DNA of 64,000 bases from Flavobacterium sp. JAS (GTDB lineage: Bacteria; Bacteroidota; Bacteroidia; Flavobacteriales; Flavobacteriaceae). A program made the position numbers and the translations under genes. Under the pieces are notes generated by a model, which ran no database searches, was not told where the DNA came from, and worked only from the letters and a program-made list of their open reading frames with translations. The stretch spans positions 62,001 to 126,000 of the forward strand of contig NZ_JAJMOX010000003.1 in NCBI RefSeq assembly GCF_020991455.1. Reading direction: 5' to 3'. Of the stretch, positions 1-7,679 are shown one piece after another (the stretch's first letter is position 1; every line of letters starts with the position of its first letter).

Positions 1-2645
1 ACATCAAAATTTCCAAATCTAAAATCATTATTAAAACCAACAAGATAATGTGGAGTTGAATTTCCTAAATAAGTTCTGTCCTTAGCTGTAATCGCACCGT
101 CACCATCTAAATCTTCATATTTAGGATCTCCGGGTTTAGATAATGGCTGTGGAGCATAAGTTTCTCCTGTTTTTAATACTCCGGCATATTTAAATCCGTA
201 TAATAATCCCATTTCTTTTCCAGGTTCCAATCTTGTAAATTCACGACCAGAAACAGTACCACTTGGGTTAGAAGTATTAACACTGATTATTTTAACATTA
301 TCTGCAAGTGCAACAACCTCTTGTTTATTGTACGCAACATTTAAAGATGTTCTCCAGTAGAATTTATCAGTTTTGAAATTTTCACTGCTTATACCCAATT
401 CGATTCCTTTATTATCAACTGTACCGGAGTTAAGTGTTTGGGTATTGAATCCCCACCATCCTCCAACAGGTACATCCAAAAGTGCATCTGTCGTTCTTTT
501 CTTGTAAACATCAATTGTAGCAGTAAGTCTGTCGTTAAAGAACCCCATATCTAAACCAATGTTGGTTTGAGCTTGTTGTTCCCATTTTAAATCAGGATTC
601 GATAAATTTTTTGGTTCATTACCGCCTACAAAAGAGCCATCAGCAATAGTGACATTCCAAGGAGCAAGATTAGCAAAATATAAATAATCTAATATTCCAT
701 CACTTCCTGTAATACCATAACTTACTCTTAGTTTTAGTTCTGAAAGAGCCTCTAGATTTTGCATAAATGCCTCTTTTGAGATTCTCCACGCAACTGCTCC
801 AGATGGAAATGTACCGTATTTGTTATTTGGACCAAAACGAGAAGAACCGTCACGTCTAATTGTAAATGAAGCTAAATATTTATCGTCAAAAGAATAGCTT
901 AACCTTCCAAAATACGAAGTAAGTTTTGTTTCTTGTTTTTGAGTTTCAGGCTTTAAATAAACAGAAGCACTTTCAAGATTGTAATACGTTAGTATATCAT
1001 TCGCAAAACCAGAACCAGATGCTTTCATTCTTTCGTAAGTATCTTTTTGGTTTGATGTTCCAACCATTGCTGTAAAAGAATGCTGTTCTTTAATATTGAA
1101 CTTATAAGTTAAATATTGTTCTGTAGTCCATCTAAAATAAGTTTTGTTTTCCTCAGATCCAGTACCGTTTAGTGCTGCTCCCGCAACAAGAGTTCGCGGA
1201 GTATATTTGCCCTGAATGTTTTCTTGCCATTCTGCACCAGCGCCAAAATGGTATGTTAAACCTTTGATGATTTCATAATCCAAAAACATGTTTCCATTGA
1301 CTAACCTGTTGATGGTATGATCTGTTGGTTCCAGTAAAAGTGCCAAAGCGTTATCTTTTCCTTGATATTTGTAGTACGAACCGTCAGCATTATAAATAGG
1401 AATTGCCGGTGGTGCTGTCTGGATAGAAAACATTGGAGATAAAATATTGTCACCAAAATCACTGTTGTGACCTTCGCTTGCAGCACCATATACATTGGTT
1501 CCTACCGTTACTTTGTCACTAAATTTTTTCTCAGCTCCAATACGAACAGTATATCGTGTGAAATCAGTATTTTCTATTGCTCCGGTTTGTTTTAGATAAT
1601 TCCCGGATAAGAAAAATTTAGATGTTTTATCGCTTCCGCTAAAAGTAAGCGTTCTGTTTAATACTTCACCCGGACGAGTGGCAGCATCAAACCAATTGGT
1701 ATTAGCAATTGGGAAACTTGCTGGAAAAACTGCCGGTCTGCCATTTTCAGCAGCGATCGCATTTTGAATAGAGGCATATTGTTGCCCATTTAACAATGAT
1801 GGTTCCTGAATAATGTTTTGAAAACCGTCTGAAATTTCACCTTCAATCTGCATTTTACCTGATTTACCTTTTTTGGTAGTAATCATAATAACTCCATTTC
1901 CTCCTCTTGAACCATAAATTGCTGTTGAAGCGGCATCTTTAAGAATCTGGATGCTTTCGATATCATTTGGGCTAATAGATGCTCCGGTGCTTGTAATAAA
2001 TCCGTCGACTACATACAATGGAGCATTTGAGGTAGTAATTGAGTTTCCTCCTCTAATAACTATAGTTGGGCTGGTTCCAGGTGCATAACTATTTTGTTGT
2101 ACCTGAACTCCTGATGCACGTCCTTGTAGCGCTTGTCCAACATTCGAAACGGTTCCACCTAAGTTCAAATTGTCTTTTCCAACAGAACTTACAGAACCGG
2201 TAAGATCTTTTTTCTTGGCTTTTCCGTATCCAATTACAATTTCCTCTAATTTTTGTCCTGCCTCTTTCATGACAATTTTTAGTGGAGCACTTCCTATTGT
2301 TACTTCCTGATCTTCCATACCAATATAAGTTATAATAAGTTTGGTCGCATTATCAGGAACTGTAATTGCAAAACTTCCGTCAACATCAGTCTGAACACCT
2401 TTAGTTGTTCCTTTCACTACTATGTTTGCACCTGGTAATGGAAGTCCGTTTTGATCCGTTACTTTACCTTTTACCGTTTTTTCAAAAAACAGCACAACGT
2501 TGTTTTTTGTTGATGTATTTATCGATGAAGCTGCTGAAGCCTGAAACGTTAAAGCTAATAAGGAAAGAATCGTGAGTTTAATTTCTTTATTGGATACATT
2601 TTTAATCCGAAAATCCCTTGGCTTTTTTTGGGTTAATAATTTCAT
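1..2645 (-). CDS. SusC-like TonB-dependent receptor, C terminus cut by window edge
   Basis: Outer-membrane receptor that imports oligosaccharides with a SusD lipoprotein, energised by TonB. Read on the minus strand the frame stays open from ATG at 2645 to base 1, about 881 residues. A basic, long N-terminal signal region ending near FQASA is followed by a carboxypeptidase-like regulatory domain (VKGKVTDQNGLPLPGANI), then the plug domain with the typical LQGRASGVQV and IVIRGG motifs and PLYVVDGF. The remainder is beta-barrel, with the late motif YLGNSTPHYLVGFNN close to the window edge. SusC proteins are usually around 1000 residues, so roughly the last 100 are missing. A susD partner would be expected beyond base 1. 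Promoter and tandem operators lie at 2892-2975, giving a leader of about 240 nt. Confidence 0.95.
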   Translation of the reverse strand, partial: MKLLTQKKPRDFRIKNVSNKEIKLTILSLLALTFQASAASSINTSTKNNVVLFFEKTVKGKVTDQNGLPLPGANIVVKGTTKGVQTDVDGSFAITVPDNATKLIITYIGMEDQEVTIGSAPLKIVMKEAGQKLEEIVIGYGKAKKKDLTGSVSSVGKDNLNLGGTVSNVGQALQGRASGVQVQQNSYAPGTSPTIVIRGGNSITTSNAPLYVVDGFITSTGASISPNDIESIQILKDAASTAIYGSRGGNGVIMITTKKGKSGKMQIEGEISDGFQNIIQEPSLLNGQQYASIQNAIAAENGRPAVFPASFPIANTNWFDAATRPGEVLNRTLTFSGSDKTSKFFLSGNYLKQTGAIENTDFTRYTVRIGAEKKFSDKVTVGTNVYGAASEGHNSDFGDNILSPMFSIQTAPPAIPIYNADGSYYKYQGKDNALALLLEPTDHTINRLVNGNMFLDYEIIKGLTYHFGAGAEWQENIQGKYTPRTLVAGAALNGTGSEENKTYFRWTTEQYLTYKFNIKEQHSFTAMVGTSNQKDTYERMKASGSGFANDILTYYNLESASVYLKPETQKQETKLTSYFGRLSYSFDDKYLASFTIRRDGSSRFGPNNKYGTFPSGAVAWRISKEAFMQNLEALSELKLRVSYGITGSDGILDYLYFANLAPWNVTIADGSFVGGNEPKNLSNPDLKWEQQAQTNIGLDMGFFNDRLTATIDVYKKRTTDALLDVPVGGWWGFNTQTLNSGTVDNKGIELGISSENFKTDKFYWRTSLNVAYNKQEVVALADNVKIISVNTSNPSGTVSGREFTRLEPGKEMGLLYGFKYAGVLKTGETYAPQPLSKPGDPKYEDLDGDGAITAKDRTYLGNSTPHYLVGFNNDFRFGNFD

Positions 2646-2891
2646 ACTAAAATTGGTTTTGGTTAATGATTAATTTGTTTTTTCTTGTTTGTAGGTTTTA
2701 GATTTCTTTTTTGATCTGAAAAATTTACTGTCTCTTTTTATTTGGTTTTAAATGGAGTTATTTTCTTTTTAAAACAGTCGTTTCATTTTTGCTTTAATTG
2801 AAGGCTGTTTTGCCGACTTTTCTTCCATTTTTGATGGCCAAAAACGCTTAATTTTTTTCTTAATTAACTTAGTTTTAAGATTAATACTTGA

Positions 2892-2922
2892 CGAAACTAT
2901 AGATTATATTTTTATAAAACAA
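2892..2922 (-). promoter_or_regulatory. Promoter of the SusC gene
   Basis: On the minus strand TTG (2922-2920) is followed after 20 bases by TAGTTTCG (2899-2892), one mismatch from the Bacteroidota -7 consensus TAnnTTTG. The same element with identical spacing stands in front of the kinase operon at 5400-5430, which supports it as a real promoter. Confidence 0.7.
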
Positions 2923-2938
2923 GAAAAAACACAAAAAA

Positions 2939-2975
2939 TGTGCTCGAACACACAAAATTTATGTTCTCGAGCACA
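2939..2975. promoter_or_regulatory. Tandem LacI-family operators upstream of SusC
   Basis: Two 14-bp near-palindromes, TGTGCTCGAACACA (2939-2952) and TGTTCTCGAGCACA (2962-2975), have CG-centred symmetry typical of LacI/GalR operators and centres 23 bp apart. They lie just upstream of the -33 of the SusC promoter. The inverted-orientation counterpart occurs at 5348-5384 beside the only LacI gene in the window, so that regulator is the likely ligand. Confidence 0.8.
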
Positions 2976-3032
2976 TAAAATTATGCAAAACGTTTTTTTT
3001 GACATAAAATGATGTGATTACTATAAAATGTT

Positions 3033-3059
3033 TTGGGAATAATAGCTCCTCTATATTTG
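3033..3059 (+). promoter_or_regulatory. Candidate promoter for the CBM9-like gene
   Basis: TTG at 3033-3035 and a perfect TATATTTG at 3052-3059 with 16 bases between, slightly short for this promoter class. The gene start is about 300 bases downstream, so the assignment is tentative. Confidence 0.35.
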
Positions 3060-3357
3060 AGGTTATTTTAGGTCAAATTGTTATTTATATGAATTATAAA
3101 TATAGTTTTTGTGAAATCTTGTGAATTTCGTAATCTAGAGATCTAATTTATAATAATTAAACAGGCTTTTCTTATGGATTTATTTAACAGAAAAATTGAT
3201 TTTAACTGATTTTATTTTATTAAAAAAGTAACTGCTTTTTTATGAACTTTTAAACTATATTAGTCCTTCTGAAAAACATCAAAAACGTGTGCCGCATTTT
3301 AGGGTATTTTCAATTTTTAGAAAAATAAAAAATTAACAAAATTTAAGAGTCAAAATT

Positions 3358-3996
3358 GTGAAAGAATATCAAGTAGTTTTAATATATAAAAATCAGAAAA
3401 GTTCGGCTGAAATTTTAGATTTGGCTTTGTGGGAAAAAGCAAATTGTTTAACTGATTTTTCTTCACCCTGGAAAAATGATTCTTTTTCTAAAATAGAATT
3501 CAGAGCACTTTGGGATCTTGAGAATCTCTTTTTTAATTTCAGGGTTTTTGATACCGCTATTTATATCGATAGAAAAGACGATAGTTTTGACAGTATTGGA
3601 AACTCTGATAGAGTAGAGCTTTTCTTTCGTGCAAACGATTCCTTAAACCCTTATTATTGCCTTGAAATGGACACTGCAGCCAGAATAATGGATTTTGAAG
3701 CACGACCAAATAAAGATTTCGATTTTAACTGGAAATGGCCTAAAAAGGATATAGAAGTAAAAGCTTCAAAAGATAAAACTTCATTTACAGTTGAAGGCCG
3801 AATTAGTATTCAGTCCTTAGATGATTTAAATTTAATTCAGAATAATACAATCGAAGCGGGAGTTTTTAGAGCAAAATTTTCTCTGGTCGAAAATCTGCAA
3901 TACGACGCAATCTGGATTTCGTGGGTAAATCCAAATACCGATACGCCTAATTTTCACATCGCTTCTTCTTTCGGGAAATTTATTTTAATGAAATAG
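3358..3996 (+). CDS. Carbohydrate-binding family 9-like protein, no signal peptide
   Basis: A 212-residue protein with the layout of the CBM9-like domain found in bacterial sugar-associated proteins: LALWEKANCL near the start, an EFRALWDLENLFFNFRV strand pair, the SDRVELFF motif near residue 83, and a late VEGRISIQSL segment. The family binds sugars, often at chain ends. The start is GTG at 3358. An in-frame TAA a few codons upstream excludes a longer form, and the N terminus (MKEYQVVLIYKNQ) is not a signal peptide, so the protein should be cytoplasmic as encoded. It sits between the LacI-controlled SusC gene and the LacI gene, suggesting a role in the same pathway. The substrate is not visible. 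Confidence 0.75.
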   Translation: MKEYQVVLIYKNQKSSAEILDLALWEKANCLTDFSSPWKNDSFSKIEFRALWDLENLFFNFRVFDTAIYIDRKDDSFDSIGNSDRVELFFRANDSLNPYYCLEMDTAARIMDFEARPNKDFDFNWKWPKKDIEVKASKDKTSFTVEGRISIQSLDDLNLIQNNTIEAGVFRAKFSLVENLQYDAIWISWVNPNTDTPNFHIASSFGKFILMK

Positions 3997-4046
3997 GTTT
4001 TTGGGAAAGGAGCAAAGGTACAGAGTAGCAAAGGAACAAAGGTTTT

Positions 4047-4204
4047 GCCCGCGGATTTTGCGGATTGAACGAGTTTTCGCTGGTTTTTTTGTACAAAATT
4101 TAATAAAAAATCTGTGTAAATCTGCTAAATCTGCGAGCAAGCTTTTATCACACAGGTAAAAAATAAATCTGCGAAAACTCGTTCAATCCGCAAAATCCGC
4201 GGGC
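4047..4204. repeat. 34-bp perfect inverted repeat with 90-bp loop
   Basis: The left arm (4047-4080) and right arm (4171-4204) are exact reverse complements over 34 bases, beginning GCCCGCGGATTTTGCGGATT. The loop contains further degenerate copies of the AATCTGCG-type motif. It lies between the convergent CBM9-like and LacI genes and is much more G+C-rich than its surroundings. It may act as a bidirectional terminator or be a dispersed palindromic repeat. Confidence 0.85.
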
Positions 4205-4247
4205 CATTTATAAACTTAGCGTCTTTGTGCCTTCGTGGCAAACCAAA

Positions 4248-5288
4248 CTAAGAAATGTAAAATGAAGCATTCTCCACATTAATAATATCAATAGGAAGTA
4301 AAATTGTTTCCGGAATATCTTTGCGGAATAAAAAATGCTCAACTAAAGTACTTACGCCAAGATAAGCTTGTCTTTTTTGATTTTGGTGAATTAAAAAATG
4401 AACCAATCCCTGGTTTAAGAAGTTTACATTCTTCTCGACCAAATCGTAACCAATAATCGCAATCTTTTTATCTTTTAAAGAAGATAGGATAGAAGCAATT
4501 TGATAGGCTTTTGAAGTTGTAATGAAAATTCCTTTCAAGTTTGGGTTCTCCTCCAGAAAAGCCGAAAACTTAGTTTCAACATTTGGATGTTTTAATTTTA
4601 GAGTTGTCAGTGAAAAGGCAGAGGTGTTTTTTTCGTTAAAGTAACTTCTGAAGCCTTTTTCCTTTTCCTGCATGTGAACAGCATTTTTAAGGCTTTCGTC
4701 AATATGTATAATTGCAATTTGACCATCGCTTAAAATCAGGTTCATTAAACTCGCAGCCACGCGACCACTTTTATACAAATCCTGTCCAACAAAACTTTTG
4801 ATGGATTTACCTTCGATTTGATTGTTAAAAGTATTCACTATAATATTCAATTCGTCGTATTGTTTTAATACTTCGAGTGTTTCTTTATAGAAAAATGGAG
4901 CAAGCAAAACAGCGTCAGGAGATTTCTTGATAATGTTTTCGTTTGCATTTAAAAATGATTTAGTGCTTTCCGGATTAAAATAATGCGTTTCAATAACCAC
5001 ACTATAAGCTTTAAACTCCGTTATTGCTTCCTGAATTCCGTTTACACAAGGAAGCCAGTAAGAGTCAATTTCCGGATCCGGAAGTAAAACACAAATTCTG
5101 TAAATTTTTGTGTTTTTTAAATTTCGGGCAATTAAGTTCGGCTGATAGTCGATAACGTTCAGAACTTCGTTTATTTTATCTAAAGCTGCCGGAGATACTT
5201 TTCCTCTATTGTGCAAAACGCGGTCAACAGTTCCTTTAGAAACTCCAGCCATTTTTGCTATATCCTTAATTGTGTACTTTTTATCCAT
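4248..5288 (-). CDS. LacI/GalR-family transcriptional regulator
   Basis: 346 residues. The N-terminal helix-turn-helix (residues about 5-32, YTIKDIAKMAGVSKGTVDRV) and hinge helix region (VSPAALDKINEVLN) are classic LacI family. Residues about 61-345 form a periplasmic-binding-like sugar sensor domain. The protein should bind the paired CG-centred palindromes at 2939-2975 and 5348-5384, and so control the SusC receptor and the kinase-NTase-MFS-NagB operon. It is transcribed divergently from that operon and its own start is 60 bases from the nearest operator, so autoregulation is likely. The effector is probably a sugar or sugar phosphate made by the pathway, which cannot be named from sequence. 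Confidence 0.93.
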   Translation of the reverse strand: MDKKYTIKDIAKMAGVSKGTVDRVLHNRGKVSPAALDKINEVLNVIDYQPNLIARNLKNTKIYRICVLLPDPEIDSYWLPCVNGIQEAITEFKAYSVVIETHYFNPESTKSFLNANENIIKKSPDAVLLAPFFYKETLEVLKQYDELNIIVNTFNNQIEGKSIKSFVGQDLYKSGRVAASLMNLILSDGQIAIIHIDESLKNAVHMQEKEKGFRSYFNEKNTSAFSLTTLKLKHPNVETKFSAFLEENPNLKGIFITTSKAYQIASILSSLKDKKIAIIGYDLVEKNVNFLNQGLVHFLIHQNQKRQAYLGVSTLVEHFLFRKDIPETILLPIDIINVENASFYIS

Positions 5289-5293
5289 ATAAG

Positions 5294-5301
5294 CAAATAT
5301 A
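5294..5301 (-). promoter_or_regulatory. -7 element of the LacI gene
   Basis: TATATTTG on the minus strand ends only five bases before the ATG at 5288. No clear TTG lies 17-23 bases upstream. If used, the transcript would start at or next to the initiation codon (a leaderless message). Confidence 0.35.
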
Positions 5302-5347
5302 GAAACTTTGATTTAATTATTTTAAAAATCCTTTAATAATTATTTAG

Positions 5348-5384
5348 TGTGCTCGAGAACATTTATTTAGTGTGTTCGAGCACA
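5348..5384. promoter_or_regulatory. Tandem LacI-family operators upstream of the kinase operon
   Basis: TGTGCTCGAGAACA (5348-5361) and TGTGTTCGAGCACA (5371-5384), centres 23 bp apart. These are the reverse-complement counterparts of the pair at 2939-2975, in the same order and spacing relative to the regulated promoter. They also lie in the divergent region in front of the LacI gene. Confidence 0.82.
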
Positions 5385-5399
5385 TTTTTTGTTTTTTTC

Positions 5400-5430
5400 T
5401 TGTTTTATAAAAATATAATCTATAGTTTCG
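5400..5430 (+). promoter_or_regulatory. Promoter of the sugar kinase operon
   Basis: TTG (5400-5402), 20 bases, then TAGTTTCG (5423-5430). The stretch from operator to -7 (5348-5430) is nearly identical to the SusC promoter module (2975-2892, opposite strand), with only a few mismatches and one single-base length difference. Confidence 0.72.
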
Positions 5431-5519
5431 TAGAATTAAAACCAGAAAACTAAAATAAATCTTTAATCAATTTACATTGTAATTTATTGTTTTACAGTGT
5501 TTTATTATATAAATTTCAA

Positions 5520-6611
5520 GTGAAAAAAATTACTTCATTAGCCCCAGGTCGAACATGTCTCTTTGGAGATCATCAAGATTATTTAGGATTGCCGGTTATA
5601 GCCTGTGCAATTGATCGAGATATTAAACTAACTGCCGAACAAAACGAAACCAATACATTTGTTCTGAATATGATTGATATTGACGAAATTCGTATCATTG
5701 ATATTGATGCAACTTTCGATAAATTAGAGCCAAGAGATTATTTTGCCTCTTCATTGCGTGTACTACGCAGATATGGTTGTGTACCAAATGGAGGTTACAA
5801 TATCACAATTACCGGAGATATTCCAATTAATTCTGGAACATCAAGTTCATCGGCGTTATTAATGGCGTGGATTCGGTTTTTAATTACCGCTTTTGGAGTT
5901 GATCATGAAGTAACACCAGAATTTATTTCGAAAATTGGGTACGAATCTGAGGTTTTAGAACACGGAGAACCAGGCGGAATGATGGACCATTTTAGTATTG
6001 GAGCTGGAAATATTGTTTATATAAATACAAAAGATCCTTTCTCATACAAAATTATCGGAACAGAATTAAAAGGTTTAATTACAGGAGTTTCCGGAGTTCC
6101 AAAAGAAACCATTGGATTGCTTGGTGAGGTAAAAGGAAATGCTTTAATGTCTATTGGAATTGTCAAGCAAAATTTCCCTGATTTTGATTTACATTCTTCT
6201 AAAATAGAAGATATAGATCGTTATAGAAACTGCTTGCCAGACCGATTGATTCCGTTTTTTGAAGCCGCTTTAAAAAATTATCACTATACCAAAGAAGCTT
6301 TAAAAGAGTTCGAAAAACCAGTTTTAGATCTTAAAAAAATAGGCGAATTAATGAATCTGCATCACGAAGTTTTGCGTGATTTATTAAAAATTACAGTTCC
6401 ACGAATTGATGATATGATCAATGCGGCTTTGCGAGCTGGTGCTTACGGAGCTAAAATTGTAGGCTCAGGCGGCGGCGGAAGTATTGTTGTCATTGCAGAT
6501 CCCAAAAAAGAAGATTTGGTAATCGAAGCTATTTTAAAAGCAGGAGCTCAGGAAGCTTATGCTGTATCTGTAGATCCGGGCGTTAGAGTTATTGAAAATA
6601 TTGAAATTTAA
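5520..6611 (+). CDS. GHMP-family sugar kinase (galactokinase-like)
   Basis: Predicted ATP-dependent anomeric sugar kinase. It has the galactokinase-type N-terminal signature (APGRTCLFGDHQDYLG), the ATP-binding motif 2 (INSGTSSSSALL) and the C-terminal glycine-rich motif 3 (KIVGSGGGGSIVVIAD). I start it at GTG 5520 (363 residues, beginning VKKITSLAPGR), which puts the signature at the usual distance from the N terminus. A TTG at 5487 would add 11 residues. It is first gene of an operon, 9 bases before an NTP-transferase-like gene, under paired LacI operators. The combination suggests a sugar-1-phosphate pathway. Galactose, N-acetylhexosamine and other sugars remain possible. Confidence 0.85.
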   Translation: MKKITSLAPGRTCLFGDHQDYLGLPVIACAIDRDIKLTAEQNETNTFVLNMIDIDEIRIIDIDATFDKLEPRDYFASSLRVLRRYGCVPNGGYNITITGDIPINSGTSSSSALLMAWIRFLITAFGVDHEVTPEFISKIGYESEVLEHGEPGGMMDHFSIGAGNIVYINTKDPFSYKIIGTELKGLITGVSGVPKETIGLLGEVKGNALMSIGIVKQNFPDFDLHSSKIEDIDRYRNCLPDRLIPFFEAALKNYHYTKEALKEFEKPVLDLKKIGELMNLHHEVLRDLLKITVPRIDDMINAALRAGAYGAKIVGSGGGGSIVVIADPKKEDLVIEAILKAGAQEAYAVSVDPGVRVIENIEI

Positions 6612-6620
6612 AAAATAAGT

Positions 6621-7496
6621 ATGCACAACAATTTAGTTATTCTTGCGGGTGGAGCATCTTCCCGCATGAAAAAAGAAGCAGTTTTAGATAATTTATCTCC
6701 TGAAGAAATTGCTCAGGCAAATGAAAGAAGTAAAGGTTTAATAGGTGTTGGCGCAAGCGGAAGACCTTTATTAGATTATCTTTTACTGAATGCTAAAAAA
6801 GCGGGATATAAAAACATCTACATTATTATTGGTGAACAAGGGGAGTTGTTTAAAGAGTTTTACGGAAGCCAGAATGTCAATAATGATTTTCACGGACTTA
6901 CTATTTCATTTGCCGTACAATATATTCCCGAAGGTAGGGTAAAACCATTTGGTACTGCTGATGCTTTGTTTCAGGCCGTAGAACAATTTCCAGAGTTAAA
7001 TTTTCAGCAATATTCTGTTTGTAACAGCGATAATTTATATTCGGCGGAAGCCTTACTGGCACTTAGAGAAACCAAAAGCTCAAATGCTTTTATTGCTTAT
7101 GATCGTGACGCATTGGAATTCCCTTCTGAAAGAATTTCGCGTTTTGCTATTGCCAAATTGGATAAAAACAATCAGTTATTAGACATTTTAGAAAAACCTT
7201 CGGCAGATGTTTTAAACGATTATAAAGATGTTGAAGAGAAAATAAGAGTGAGTATGAATGCTTTTAAATTTAACGGAAGCACTTTATATACACATCTTAA
7301 AAATTGCCCGGTTCATCCTGAAAGAGATGAAAAAGAATTGCCAACAGTACTATTAAATTCGGTAAAAGAAAATCCAAAGACAACCTTGGGAATTCCGTTT
7401 TCAGAACACGTTCCGGATCTAACTGCAAAAGAAGATATTGCAGATGTAAAAGAGTATTTAAAGAAATATTATCCCGTTTTGGACTGGGACAACTAA
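6621..7496 (+). CDS. NTP-transferase-like protein of the sugar operon
   Basis: 291 residues with a nucleotidyltransferase fold (glycosyltransferase-A-like Rossmann). LVILAGGASSRMKKE at the N terminus is the nucleotide-binding loop. A later SVCNSDNLYSAEALL segment carries the SDN motif in the position of the metal-binding aspartate, and KPFGTADAL is also typical of sugar-1-phosphate nucleotidyltransferases. It probably activates the sugar phosphate made by the preceding kinase (9-base gap). A stretch after the first loop (AVLDNLSPEEIAQANERSK) is longer than in RmlA/GalU enzymes. The nucleotide and sugar specificity is not evident. Co-transcription from 5400-5430 is likely. Confidence 0.75.
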   Translation: MHNNLVILAGGASSRMKKEAVLDNLSPEEIAQANERSKGLIGVGASGRPLLDYLLLNAKKAGYKNIYIIIGEQGELFKEFYGSQNVNNDFHGLTISFAVQYIPEGRVKPFGTADALFQAVEQFPELNFQQYSVCNSDNLYSAEALLALRETKSSNAFIAYDRDALEFPSERISRFAIAKLDKNNQLLDILEKPSADVLNDYKDVEEKIRVSMNAFKFNGSTLYTHLKNCPVHPERDEKELPTVLLNSVKENPKTTLGIPFSEHVPDLTAKEDIADVKEYLKKYYPVLDWDN

Positions 7497-7605
7497 AAAA
7501 AATTAACAAAAAATTGATATCTAATTTACGGATAAGTATAACTTATTAGACTATTTTTGTTTTGAAATTGCAAAAAAAATGCATTAATCTGTGTTTTAAT
7601 TGCGA

Positions 7606-7613
7606 TATATTTG
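7606..7613 (+). promoter_or_regulatory. -7-like element before the MFS gene
   Basis: A perfect TATATTTG in the 183-base gap between the NTP-transferase and transporter genes, without a clear TTG at the right distance. It could give the transporter and nagB a second promoter. Confidence 0.35.
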
Positions 7614-7679
7614 CAAAAAAGTTGATGCTATTTTAGATTGAGAAAACCACTAATCTATTAACAATCAACCAAAAGTATT

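Larger units (their letters stand above)
2646..3357. other. Long divergent intergenic region
   Basis: 712 bases between the leftward SusC gene and the rightward CBM9-like gene with no convincing coding frame. It holds the leftward promoter (2892-2922), two LacI-type operators (2939-2975) and a rightward TTG/TATATTTG candidate promoter at 3033-3059. The rest is very A+T-rich leader without a structure I can assign. Confidence 0.6.
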
